Origin: Chamaecyparis obtusa
Taxonomy: Eukaryota; Streptophyta; Pinopsida; Cupressales; Cupressaceae
NCBI GenBank assembly: GCA_027943335.1
Contig: BSBK01007857.1
Coordinates: 62,001 to 126,000, forward strand
DNA length: 64,000 bases
Direction: 5' to 3'
Positions 46,007 through 56,820 of this stretch are shown piece after piece; within the stretch, counting starts at the first letter, position 1, and each line of letters opens with the position of its first letter. A program made the position numbers and the translations under genes. The notes beneath the pieces were generated by a model. The model did no database searches. It had not been told where the DNA came from and worked only from the letters and a program-made list of their open reading frames with translations.

Positions 46007-46855
46007 ATCTTTGATGCAGGAGCATCTTGGGTGTAAGGGCAATCTTGCATCACCCAAAAATATTTCTATTTTTGTATTCAATAAGGGCTATCTTGTGCAG
46101 AGCTGCTATTTATGGAAACTTGCTATTTTTAGTAAGTTGGCCTTACGATCTCAGAATGTTTTGATTTTACATGTGGAGGTTCATCTCAGTCATATTAGCT
46201 TGCCAGCAAAGTTTCATGGCTAGATCAAGTCTAGTTTTGAAGATATTGAAGATTTTCGGTATTGGCAGCAGGGTACAAAAACTTTGAACTCAGTTTTGAA
46301 GGCTTTAGAGGCCTCCGATGAGGTCGATAAATTGGGTGATGGGTGCTTTGCATAGGTCAAGCCTGTAGAGCTCTTTGTGGCATTTCTGAAATGGGGTTCT
46401 AATAGTCAATCGGGTCAACTGGTGATGACTTATGGAATCCGGAAGTCAGGCCATCTGAAATTGCGAAAAATAATCTTCCTTCAAAATTTATGTTCCGGTT
46501 TCAAAAGTTATTTTGAGCCGACTTTGATGTAATAAATTGAAAAATAAAATAATTCTAAGTTGGGTCGTCCCTTAGGGCTAAATTTTTGGAACCTTCTCGG
46601 GCGGTGGAAATTGCCTATATAAAGAAGGCCTGTAGTGTTGTCTAGGGAAGTTCTGGGTAGTAGATCTGGGTATTGATTTGAGGATTTTTTCCTATAGAAT
46701 ATTGTAAGGGAATGCCCATGTGGCTTTGCATATTGTAATTCCACATTTGTGGAGATAATAAGAAGCCAATTTTTTGTTCTTGCATATTATTTTTGTTGTT
46801 TCTCTATTTCTGTTATGTGTTTGTGGTACTAAGGGGAGCACCCTTCATCAATCTT
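46007..46855 (+). mobile_element. Solo gypsy LTR in GLP B exon 2, TSD ATCTT
   Basis: The LTR proper is 46012-46850, TGATGCAGGAGCATC...CCCTTCATCA, the same family as the LTR at 1710-2504. ATCTT flanks it on both sides (46007-46011, 46851-46855), and the intact copy C reads through at this place (CTGGTATCTGCATTACG). A TATATAAAG box lies at 46616-46624. The internal region has been lost by LTR recombination. Confidence 0.95.
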
Positions 46856-47120
46856 CATTACATTCATCATGGTTACATTGGATCCCACTGCATTGTCCAT
46901 ATTCCCAACTGCCCAAGTCCCCCACAGAAGAAGTCATTTGTTAAAACTGCCATTGGGTTTTTGCACATGAATCCGTTCACCAAAACTATTCAAATCAAAT
47001 TCAATCAATCTATCAGTAGGTCTTTCTAATGAGAAAATCATATTAATTTTATAATATCAAATCCCTAATATGCATATTATGTATAGTGTTATGTTATAAT
47101 AAGTATATTCTATATCATAT

Positions 47121-48253
47121 TGACGCAGGCAAAGGATGGTGGATCTAATTAAGGATAGTCCAGCCTTGCTACTTCAGAACAACATAGCAGATAACTCAAC
47201 ATAATAAATGTTTTCAAATGGTCAATCTACTTCTGGATTAGATTGTGTATATTTTTTAAGCATCAACATTTTGGATCACACTCCGTGATCCATCATCTTT
47301 ACATTCTTGCACTTTCTCAACCTGATGATGGATCACAGAGTGTGATCCGAAACGTTGATGCTTAAAAAATATACACAATCTAATCTAGAAGCACATTGAT
47401 CATTTGAAATGGATTGTGGAAATCTAATACTTTTAAATGTTTTCAACTCAAATTTTCATTAACATGCCCGATTGTAAGGCCTTCTAGGTTAGGGCCGATT
47501 ACAATCAGAAGTAATTCTACAAGATCAACAAGATCCAATACAACTGTAGCTAGTTCAACTCTAAAAACTATCAATAACTAATGAAAACCCTAAGGTAGAT
47601 CTAAACTTGAGCTCACAAGCCTCCAAGCAATCTCCTTGTTTCTAAGCCTCAACCACTACCTCTACTACAAACAAACTATCATAAATCAATCTAATCTGTA
47701 AGATCTCGCAGGATCTTTTCAACAACTTCACTTCTCAAATCTGCTATCAGAATCTTCTATCTGATCATCCTGATCTACCAAGTCATGCCTAAACAACTAC
47801 CCAAATACCCCTTAAATACTAATCATCAGCTATAAGTCAGCTGGATGAAACCATTAACTCTTCCTAGCCAATATTAAATGCAACACAAGTCAGCTCTCAA
47901 ATAGCCTTACAATAATTAAGTCCAACATGTCAGCCTATAACAATAGCTACCAACAATAAATGCACCAAGTCGGCCCAACAAATCACACAAAACTCTAGTC
48001 GGTAAACTGGAACAACCGAGAACCAGTGAAATAACCAAGAATCCCAAGCATCATCAAGCACTAGTGTTGGTCGAGCACCGCATGTATCACTTCGTAACAC
48101 TTTCATTGAGCACTAGAGATTACCAAGTTCTCTTCAACGACTGAGCTTCCTTCAATGACTGAGATCATCGGTCAAGGCTACAACCAAGTAATGCTAGCCA
48201 AACAACACACCTCCATGCAGATCCACCGAGTACCCTAAAATGCGCCTGCATCA
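47121..48253 (-). repeat. 3' LTR of the minus-strand gypsy element
   Basis: 1133 bp, about 230 bp longer than its partner because of a foldback insertion at 47214-47434. The conserved core (AACATGCCCGATTGTAAGG, then GCAATCTCCTTGTTTC) is shared with the nested element's LTRs, so the two families are related. Confidence 0.9.
47205..47446. mobile_element. Foldback/MITE-like element in an LTR
   Basis: Two 84-bp arms (47214-47297 and 47324-47407) are near-perfect reverse complements around a 26-base loop. They contain AGATTGTGTATATTTTTTAA and GGATCACACTC. The host LTR sequence TAAATGTTTTCAA is present on both sides (47205-47217, 47434-47446). The partner LTR at 50320 has it once, so the insertion created a duplication of 9 to 13 bases. 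A 9-base duplication would point to a Mutator-type origin, but the ends are not fixed. Confidence 0.8.
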
Positions 48254-50242
48254 GACACCCTAGGTTTGAAAAGATGTTCATATGTGAGAAGAACATCTTC
48301 CAAGATTCAGCACATAAACCTCAAACTGGGTCTTCACATACAAGTCCTCCACCTTTTCAGTTTGCATACTTTTCCACTTCATCTTTCTCTATCTCTTCAA
48401 GTATTTCCTCAACAACACACAGTTCTATTCTTCACACTGATCAACCATACTGTCAAGATCCACCAACTCAACTCAGCTAGCAATACTCAGGCTTCTCCTA
48501 TCGAGCGTTGTATCCAAAAAAGGCATTAGGGAAAACTTCTTGTCATCCTTCTCAACAGTGAAAACATTTCTGGCACAATCATACATAGCTCTGCAATCAT
48601 ATTTCCAAGGCCTACCAAGCAATATATCACAACTATTCATCTTCACAATATCACATAACACAATATCCTTATACTGGCCAATCTAAACATCAATAAAGCA
48701 TTGTTCTCTTACTTCTAGAGGATGAACATCTTGCAACTAGCCAATCCTATAAGGATGTGGATGTCTCATTCTATTCAAACCAAGTTTCTAAACCATGTCC
48801 TCAACAACAAGGTTATTAGTAATACCACTATCAACAATAACATCACAAAGTTTACCTCTCAACTTGCATTGGGTCCTAAACAAGTTACTCCTCTAAAAAG
48901 GTTCATCCTTTGTACCAAGCAATGTTTGCCGAAGTAGCAAGTTCTCAGATTCAAGTTCATTCTCATTTACCACAGTAGCTCATCGGTCACCAACCTTCTT
49001 CTATGTACACTCAAAAGAACGGTGTCCTTCCTCTCCATAATTATAGAAAGTACCCTTAAAGATAAATCTACCTATCTTCTTCTTTGGTTCTACAAGTTTT
49101 TGTTCATCTTCTGCATCAGTCGGTTTATCCTTCACCGAGTGATCAATCTTTTCCTTCCCTTGGGAGTTACTATGTTGTTTCATCTTCAACTTATCTTCTT
49201 CCTTCAGAGCATACTAATAAGCATCTTCAACAGAATCAATCTTTAGCATACCAACCTCATCCCGAATATTGAATCTCAAATCATTCACATACTAAGCTAC
49301 CTTTTCCTTACCAAGCACTCAGTGTCCAGACCGAATAGTAAGTTTATAGAACTCCTCGGTATAATGTTCAACAGACAAATCCTTCTGTTTTAGATTCTGC
49401 AACTTCTTAAACAAGTCAAGCTCATAGTCCACTGGTATGAACTTAGCTTTCAATTTTGTCACCATCAACCTCCATCAATTGATCTTCATTTCACCTTCAT
49501 ATTCTCTATCTCTTTGTAGTTCTTTCTACCAAAGAGCAGCATGTCCTTTCAACTTAGTCTGTACCAATCTCACTCGAAGAGGATCTTCAATTTCTTCCAA
49601 CTCAAAGAAATCTTCAAGTTCACCAACCCAATCAATCAAGTTCTCAGGCTTCAAAGTACCAGAGAAAGTAGAAACTTTCATTCGATAACTATTACTTAAT
49701 CAAGCTCTAGATCTAGGCAATTGAGCAGTTTTGTCTTCACCAGATCTATCCCTCTAGTCATCACCACTAGATCCAGTAGGTTCAATGTCTTCAATAGCTT
49801 CCTCATAACTGTCTTCTATACCAACATTCTGAGGTACACCAAAAACAACTCTCATGATCTCAGCAACCATGTCATTCTTCATCAACTCCATCTCAAATCT
49901 GTAATCTGATTTCACCTTCTTTGTAATCCTAGATTCCATAGTATCATAGAGGTCTGCAATTACTCTAGAGTCCAATCTTCTCAGAGGCATCCTTAAAGAT
50001 AAGAGAAAATGTCTACAAAAAACCCTACACCGACCACCTTGTGGAAATCTCCAAGTTGTATGTAAGTCAGATCTCAACCTGCCACCTTGTACAAACAACT
50101 AGGGCAAGATCCACAAGTTCAGTGTTCCAGATCTACAACTCAGATCATACGATCTCTTTGCCAACAAGATCAACTTTGCAAGATCAGCCTTGCTAGGTCA
50201 ACCTTCGCTCCAGCAAGATCAAACCTTCTCTCTAATACCACT
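48254..50242 (-). pseudogene. gag and protease remnant of the minus-strand gypsy element
   Basis: From 49988 downward a gag-like N-terminus reads MPLRRLDSRVIADLYDTMES, then acidic sequence. Interrupted gag follows (49700-49200), then a knuckle region FKGTFYNYGEEGHRSFEC (49001-49189) where two of the Cys are Phe or Tyr. A protease linker follows, with NSCDILLGRPWKYD at 48473-48661. Many stops interrupt it. The sequence then runs into the LTR without reverse transcriptase, so the element is an internal deletion derivative. Confidence 0.8.
50228..50242 (-). other. primer binding site of the minus-strand gypsy element
   Basis: On the minus strand the LTR end CCTGTGTCA is followed by AGTGGTATTAGAG, a one-base variant of the usual TGGTATCAGAG initiator-tRNA site. 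It fixes the element's orientation. Confidence 0.75.
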
Positions 50243-50620
50243 TGACACAGGCAAAGGATGGTGGATCTAATTAAGGACAGTCCAGCCTTGTAGCTTCAGA
50301 ACAAAATAGCGGATAACTCAACACAACAAATGTTTTCAACTCAAATTTTCATTAAAATGCATGGCTGTAAGGTCTTCGGGGTTAGGGCCAATTACAATTA
50401 GAAGTAATTCTGCAAGATCAACAAGATCTAATACAACTCTAGCTAGTTCAGCTCTGAAAACTATCAGCAACTGATGAAAACCCTAAGGTAGATCTAAACT
50501 TCAGCTCACAAGCCTTCAAACAATCTCCTTGTTTCCAAGCCTCAACCACTACCTCTACTACAAACAAAATATCATAAATCAATCTGATCTGCAAGATCTC
50601 GCAGGATCTTTTCCACAACT

Positions 50621-51520
50621 TGATGCAGTGCAAGGCAGGAGAATCCCTGATAGAGATGTCCTAGCCCCCAGCAAATAACCACACAATATAATATAATAAC
50701 AATATAGAGATATAGATCCACACAATGTCAATACTCATAATAGAATCATTATATTTTCATCCAACATGCCCGGCTGTAAGGCCTTCCAGGTTACGGCCAA
50801 ATACAATGCAATTACAATAGAAACTCCATAAGATCTCACAAGATCCAAACCAAAACCCTAGCTAGCCCAGATCCACACACTGGTAGGAACCCCCAAGGAA
50901 GATCTAAACTTGTGCTCGCAAGCCCACCAAGCAATCTCCTTGTTTCCCAAGCCGCAACTACTAGCTCTCCTCAAAACTCGCTCCACATCCACCTCCTCGT
51001 CTCCCAAGTGGATGAATGAATGCCTAAAGACTTCCCCCACAACCTCTACTTATACCAATCTAAGCCACAGGTCGGCCCTAAAAATAAATTAAATACAAAT
51101 ACCGAAATTAAATGCCACAAGTCGGCCAACAACAACAATTAAATTCCCAAAATAGATGTCTTAGTAAAATCATGATATCTCCTAGCTCTGGATGAATTAA
51201 AACTCGTGCTTCGAACCGTAGGTAGAAATATAGGCCCTCTTCAATCCTTGAAATTTGTAGCCTCTAACTATTTGTGGAAAATTACTTATACGGCCTGAAA
51301 TAGGCACCAAAATCCCAAGCAAGGCCGAGCTCCCCTAGGCCATGCTGAGCAACCAAGATCATGCCAAGTTCCATTAAATACATCAAAACCAATTACCCAA
51401 GACCCAAGTGGGTTTATCCAACTCTACCAAACCCCTCACATATGAAAATAAGTCCACACAACTCCATCAAATCTCCCAAACATGCAGGATAGCCAACTAC
51501 CCTGGGATGCTCCTGCATCA
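50621..51520 (-). repeat. 3' LTR of the nested element
   Basis: 900 bp, TGATGCAGTGCAAGG...CTCCTGCATCA on the plus strand. A minus-strand TATAAGTAG at 51046-51054 is a candidate promoter. The core block CATGCCCGGCTGTAAGGCC is shared with the LTR it sits in. Confidence 0.93.
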
Positions 51521-51549
51521 GACTCCCCAGGTGCGAAAAGAAGTATGCC

Positions 51550-52449
51550 TCATACTTTGACGCCAGATGAAATATCTACAACCATCTTCATCTTCACCAA
51601 AGGCTTCCACTCCAACAGGGACAATATAACCAACATGCAAATCACCCAAATCTGCATCCATCTGTCAACCACTAGAATCTCAACCATCCAATCAACATGC
51701 TCACTGCCAGGAACAAACTGAACATAGTGCCTCACCAACATTCTTTGTAGCTGATCACTACCAATAACAACAATATCCTCAAACATGAAATCCATGTCAC
51801 CAACATGTAAGCTCAAATCCACAATAGGAGCAACATGTAAATCCTCAACCATGTCAACCACCAACAGGTCCACATCAGGAACATACAAATCCGTAGTATC
51901 ATGTAGATCCTCAACCACATCAACAACTAGTGAATCCACACCAGCAACATCCATATCAATAACATCCATATCACCAACATATGGATCATCACCCTTAGCA
52001 ACCTGATTATCCACGACCAAGTGCTCCACAATTTCCATGTCAGACTCAACCAACTGATCATGAAAACCAACCTCAATCACAGCACCAACAAGGTTAGGAA
52101 GCTCCATAGAAACATCCACAAGTTTCTCCACAGGTTCTGCATCAGCCTCCACACACTGATCAACAAAACCAACTTCCATATCAACCTTGCTATGCCCTCT
52201 TCTCTCTTGAACAAGTCTTCTAACCGGCCAGACAACTCGCTTCCTGATCGGTAGACTCCAGCTCCATGGATTCAAGATCTCTCGAACTCTCTTACGAAAT
52301 TTATCCAAAGATGGATCACTCTCAACCATCCCTTCCTTAACTTGATTAGTCAATCTAGCTTCCAACCGAGCACAAGTCTTTGAAATATTCTTCTCCACTA
52401 CATCATGGAGTTTTGCAATCATCTCAGGGTCCAATCTTCTTAGAGCCAT
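51550..52449 (-). CDS. 299-residue gag-related protein of the nested element
   Basis: An uninterrupted frame fills almost the whole interior. It begins about 200 bp after the primer site at MALRRLDPEMIAKLHDVVEK, closely matching the gag start of the larger host element (MPLRRLDSRVIADLYDTMES). A basic stretch follows (PIRKRVVWPVRRLVQERRGH). The middle is strongly acidic and repetitive: VGFVDQCVEAD / VGFHDQLVESD, SLVVDVVEDLH / LLVVDMVEDLH, YVGDMDVIDMD / HVGDMDFMFED. There is no zinc knuckle, protease or polymerase motif. In gag-only elements such a protein could help package the element's RNA; that role is inference. Its open state fits a recent insertion. Confidence 0.65.
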   Translation of the reverse strand: MALRRLDPEMIAKLHDVVEKNISKTCARLEARLTNQVKEGMVESDPSLDKFRKRVREILNPWSWSLPIRKRVVWPVRRLVQERRGHSKVDMEVGFVDQCVEADAEPVEKLVDVSMELPNLVGAVIEVGFHDQLVESDMEIVEHLVVDNQVAKGDDPYVGDMDVIDMDVAGVDSLVVDVVEDLHDTTDLYVPDVDLLVVDMVEDLHVAPIVDLSLHVGDMDFMFEDIVVIGSDQLQRMLVRHYVQFVPGSEHVDWMVEILVVDRWMQIWVICMLVILSLLEWKPLVKMKMVVDISSGVKV

Positions 52450-52652
52450 CTTCTAAGATCTTCGCAAACCCCTTGCAATGAATCACCAACTAGATCCAAC
52501 CTCCAACTAGGTCCTAGTGCAAACTGCCTCACATTCAGCACTCTGTCCACACACTCAGGAACAACCTTCACTCTAAAAAAAAATCCACCCAAAGTCCTGG
52601 TGCAAACTGCCTCACATTCGGCGCTCTGTCCGCACACTCAGGAACAACCTTC

Positions 52653-52664
52653 GCTCTGATACCA
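52653..52664 (-). other. primer binding site of the nested element
   Basis: TGGTATCAGAGC on the minus strand, directly inside the LTR that begins at 52667. It matches the initiator methionine tRNA 3' end. Confidence 0.88.
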
Positions 52665-52666
52665 CT

Positions 52667-53565
52667 TGATGCAGTGCAAGGCAGGAGAATCCCTGATAGA
52701 GATGTCCTAGCCCCTAGCAAATAACCACACAATATAATATAATAACAATATAGAGATATAGAGCCACACAATGTCAATACTCATAATAGAATCATTATAT
52801 TTTCATCCAACATGCCCGGCTGTAAGGCCTTCCAGGTTACGGCCAAATACAATGCAATTATAATAGAAACTCCACAAGATCTCACAAGATCCAAACCAAA
52901 ACCCTAGCTAGCCCAGATCCACACAATGGTAGGAACCCCCAAGGAAGATCTAAACTTGTGCTCGCAAGCCCACCAAGCAATCTCCTTGTTTCCCAAGCCG
53001 CAGCTACTAGCTCTCCTCAAAACTCGCTCCACATCCACCTCCTCGTCTCCCAAGTGGATGAATGAATGCCTAAAGACTTCCCCCACAACCTCTACTTATA
53101 CCAATCTAAGCCACAGGTCGGCCCTGAAAATAAATTAAATACAAATACCGAAATTAAATGCCACAAGTCGGCCAACAACAACAATTAAATTCCCAAAATA
53201 GATGTCTTAGTAAAATCATGATATCTCCTAGCTCTGGATGAATTAGAACTCGTGCTTTGAACTGTAGGTAGAAATATAGGCCCTCTTCAATCCCTGAAAT
53301 TTCTAGCCTCTAACTATTTGTGGAAAATTACTTATACGGCCTGAAATAGGCACCAAAATCCCAAGCAAGGCCGAGCTCCCCTAGGCCATGTTGAGCAACC
53401 AAGATCATGCCAAGTTCCATTAAATACATCAAAACCAATTACCCAAGACCCAAGTGGGTTATCCAACTCTACCAAACCCCTCACATATGAAAATAAGTCC
53501 ACACAACTCCATCAAATCTCCCAAACATGCAGGATAGCCAACTACCCTGGGATGCTCCTGCATCA
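52667..53565 (-). repeat. 5' LTR of the nested element
   Basis: 899 bp, nearly identical to 50621-51520. Differences include one missing T in GTGGGTTTATCC and single changes such as TAGATCCACA / TAGAGCCACA. Confidence 0.93.
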
Positions 53566-54100
53566 CAACTTCACCTCTCAAATCTGCTATTAGAATCTCC
53601 TATGTGATCATCCAGATCTTGCAAGTCATGCCTAAACAACTACCCAAACACCTCTTAAATACTAATCATCAGTTACAAGTTGGCTGGATGAAACCATTAA
53701 CTCTTTCTAACCAATATTAAATGCAACACAAGTCGGCTCTCAAATAGCCTTACAATAATTAAATCCAACATGTCAGCCTGTAACAATAGCTACCAACAAT
53801 AAATGCACCAAGTCGGCCCAAAAAATCACACAAAAATCTAGTCGGTAAACCGGAACAACCGAGCATGCCAAGCATCGTCGAGCACCAATGTCAACAGAGC
53901 ATTGCAGGAATCACCGCGTAACACTTTCATCAAGCACCAGAGATTACCAAGTTCTCTTCAGCAATCGAGCTTCCTTTAATGACCGAGACCGTCGGTCAAG
54001 GTTGCAACCGACTAACACTGACCAAACAACACACCTCCATGCAGATCCACCGAGCACCCTAGAATGCCCCTGCATCACATATTAATGTTATAATATCAAA

Positions 54101-55122
54101 CTTCATCCAACTTGTCCACCACCTTGAATTCGACCAATACATGCCTTTTGTAGTGATCTTGATAGTTATAAACCACTTAACCACCCTTTAGACCAATTAA
54201 TTACTCTTAAAAACATTTTGTTGCATCTTTTTGCAACTTTTACAAAGTTGCATTTTACAACTTTCGGAGCAATTTTTACAATTTCAACCAAATGACCTTA
54301 TAACTTTGTCAAATCTCTCTAAACATGTTCAAATGGATTATTAATGACTTTTTACCACCTTTTTACCCTTCTAAGGGTTTATTTGTATCATTTGACCTAT
54401 TTGACCAATTAGGCCCACAACTAGGACTTTTAGGAACACTTTTACATATTTGGCTTTCAAAGCCATACAAATTGTTTCAAATGAACTTAAAATAACTTTA
54501 CAAATGCAAATCTGAATTAAATAACACATTCCATTATATATGACCTCCCCATCCACCTTTGTGCTAGGTGCTCATGCACCATACTACCAGCCTTGAAATG
54601 TTTCCAAGTCTCTTGGAAATGTGTGCCAAAACTTTAAAAAAAAATCAGACTAAAAATCACCTTTGTCTTCAGTCATCTTTGTCTTTTATCTTTATCTCTT
54701 TGTGCCTCTTATATCTTCTTTTCATCTTATTTATCCTCTAAATGCCTCTTTTACATCTTTCCAAACTCTTTCTCTTGATCCCTCTCAATGGATTTCATAT
54801 GGATGCCTTTCTATGGTGCTGCTCCAAACTCTTGTCCACCCTCCAATGCTGCTACAACAACTCTCTTGCCTCACCCAAGAGTTATCCTCTTTGCCTCTCT
54901 CCCCAAGACTTTTGGAAACCATGGACCTCTTCCTTAGGCCCTTGGACCATCTCCTATGGCCCCATGACATACCTTCATGTCTGCCTACTTGCAGCTAGTG
55001 GACGAGCACCTGCAACCACAACTCTATCAGCAAAAATCAAATAAACAAACTTTCATGGGCCAGGTCCTAGTGTGAGTTGTCACCTCTCACACACTCAAGA
55101 GCTTCTAGCTCTGATATCAATC
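54101..55122 (-). mobile_element. 5' internal remnant of another minus-strand gypsy element
   Basis: At 55108-55119 the minus strand reads TGATATCAGAGC, a variant primer binding site, next to CTCTGCATCA, an LTR end at 55123. The sequence below it should therefore be the 5' untranslated and gag start of that element, but no motif survives. Open frames at 54663-55044 (plus strand) run against this orientation and lack motifs. The far end is fused to the GLP B intron at about 54100. Confidence 0.5.
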
Positions 55123-56099
55123 TGATGCAGAGGTATCTGGTACACCAACAATCTCGAAGGATCATACTGATCCATTATAAGAACAACTTAGTAGAGGTAG
55201 AACAACATTTCTAAATCATGAAATCATTAAGCCATAACATATGGGTTAGGTTTCTCAATCATATCAAGAGGAGCATTCAACCTTTTAGGTTCCATCAAAT
55301 CATTATCAACAATCTACATTCAGGATTAGAGGTCTTCTCCTACTCAACACAATACCTTCACTCTGTCCCATCACCATAACCTTTCGTATACCATTCCATG
55401 TTTGTCTAAATAATCTTACAAACAATATGCCAACACAATACTGATTCATATATATATCATCCTAGAAAATAATAACTATCTTTATGTTTCAAGGACACAA
55501 CAATCTCATTTGAAACAATCATTGTCTTCAAGAAGAATAGTACTGATTAATGTCCTTTACTCATTGATAGTACCATACACTTAACCAACCAACTGTAGGA
55601 ATGTACACCCAATCTTAAATGTGTAAGAATTCATGGATAAATCTATTTCCGAACATTGATCACCCTTTTGATAAGAATCAAATCAAGTAACTAAAATATG
55701 ATATGACTGTGATAGTTATTGACATGTTAGATACCCAATTTTCTGCTATTCATAACTTATTATTTAGGGCTCAAATTGGCAATCGCTCCTGTGGAGGTGT
55801 TCAAATCTAGTCCCTTTAAAACATATCCAAAGATGAGAACAATCCAACGGTTAGTTAAAACGTTGTTGCCCTAGGACAGAGACCCATTTTTTTGTCAACA
55901 CAAAACTCAGAAAATCCATCTTGATGCTGCTAGGACATCCATTTACTTCAACAATACACAACCATTCAATGACATGAAATCAAATGAATCTTAAATTTCT
56001 CTGAGTATACTTTGAAATGAATCAAGAAACACAATTTTTCATCAGGTAAAACTTGAGATACAACCAAACCTTGCAATTGACTTTATAACAGAGAGTTCG
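55123..56099 (-). repeat. probable LTR start and unclassified DNA
   Basis: TGATGCAGAGGTATCTGG at 55123 has the terminal form of the gypsy LTRs in this window. The other LTR end was not located, and the rest of the interval has no gene or recognisable motif. Confidence 0.4.
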
Positions 56100-56640
56100 T
56101 GACAGTTTTCTGAAAATAGTTTGAACTGCAGTTCAAGTTCTTGACATGAGATAAAATAAGATTTTTTAATTTGTAATTTTCTACATGAGCTAAATATACA
56201 ATTTTCAAAGTATACTAAATTCTCCCATCTTGTATGGGAGGAGCTACAGTTAAATTAAGAGTTCTAAAAGTAAATTGAAGTTGTTAACTGTAGTTATGCC
56301 TAAATATGCACTTATCTCTTCTATTTTTAACTGGCATTGAATATGCCAAAGATCTATATATAAAGAGGCAGAATGTAATGAATTATTTATCCTTGATCAT
56401 TAAAATCAATTGACCCTTGATCACACAATCAAGAATATTTGATGAATAAAGATGATTTATCTGCGTTTAGATCAATTTGTGTGTTTTATTATATTTTCTT
56501 CAATTAGAATCAAAGTTGTGTTATATTCTAATTTCTTCATTTGGTATCAGAACTTTTGTTATTCTAATTTCTTCATTTAGTATCAGAACTTTTATTATTC
56601 TAATTTCTTCATTCATGGGAATAATAAGATAAGTGTTATG
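56100..56640 (+). repeat. LTR 3' end with primer-binding-site remnants (copy Y2)
   Basis: Matches 6700-7048. It contains TATATATAAAGAGGCAGAATG, then ATTGACCCTTGATCACACAA and two tandem copies of a 36-bp unit with ATTTCTTCATTTGGTATCAG. It ends at CATGGGAATAATAAG, directly against the 3' flank of GLP C. Confidence 0.55.
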
Positions 56641-56796
56641 TGGGATGGCTTGTTACACTTTATTTGAAATAATTTCCTGCCACAAATAATCGATCCTATA
56701 AATAGTGCAACAGCACAGAAATAACAAGAATAAGTAGTTTTATTCATGGAAATAAACGACAGAAGTTTGATCCGAGGTGGTCTACTCTTCTTCTGT

Positions 56797-56802
56797 TTTA
56801 TT
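56797..56802 (-). terminator. polyadenylation signal of GLP C
   Basis: AATAAA on the minus strand, about 20 bases after the GLP C stop codon. Another TGAATAAAA lies near 56738. Either could direct 3' end formation. Confidence 0.6.
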
Positions 56803-56820
56803 TAGTAGAACATAAAATTC

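Larger units (their letters stand above)
50616..53570 (-). mobile_element. Nested gag-only LTR element (TR-GAG-like), TSD CAACT
   Basis: The element is 50621-53565 (2945 bp): LTRs of 900 and 899 bp around an interior of 1146 bp. The target duplication is CAACT (50616-50620, 53566-53570). It has a primer site (rc of GCTCTGATACCA, 52653-52664) and a G-rich tract beside the other LTR (rc of GACTCCCCAGGTGCG). The only coding is one 299-codon frame. The LTRs differ at roughly 14 positions by eye, so it is the youngest insertion here. Without pol it must have used enzymes of a relative. Confidence 0.93.
50243..54077 (-). repeat. 5' LTR of the minus-strand gypsy element, split by a nested element
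   Basis: The two halves are 50243-50620 and 53566-54077. They rejoin at CAACT, which is duplicated around the insert, and together match the partner LTR at 47121-48253 minus its foldback element. Confidence 0.92.
47116..54082 (-). mobile_element. Minus-strand gypsy element in GLP B intron, TSD CATAT
   Basis: LTRs start TGACGCAGG or TGACACAGG and end CCTGCATCA (47121-48253 and 50243-54077). The target duplication is CATAT (47116-47120, 54078-54082). The interior (48254-50242) is only 2 kb and holds gag and a protease remnant but no reverse transcriptase or integrase. Each LTR has been hit again: the first by a foldback element, the second by a nested LTR element. The insertion point lies in a repeat of the GLP intron. 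Confidence 0.93.
45610..54100 (-). pseudogene. Germin-like protein pseudogene, copy B, broken by retrotransposons
   Basis: Exon 2 spans 45610-46985 but is split by a solo LTR at 46012-46850. The part nearest the stop reads [20 protein letters not shown]. There the first His of the HTH metal motif is Asn, and the GDVFVFP box has Tyr for Asp. The intron starts after 46985 and is split at 47120 by a 7-kb gypsy element; its other side reappears at 54078-54100 (CATATTAATGTTATAATATCA). Exon 1 is absent beyond that. The 3' flank (45410-45609) matches that of copy C, including TTTGAAATAATTTCCTGCC. Confidence 0.9.

Noticed and set aside
51482..52254. Plus-strand Ser/Thr-rich frames
   Set aside because: Antisense shadows of the intact 299-codon minus-strand frame of the nested element.
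54663..55044. Overlapping 100-111 codon plus-strand frames
   Set aside because: They overlap in different frames, run against the orientation given by the nearby primer binding site, and show no motif.
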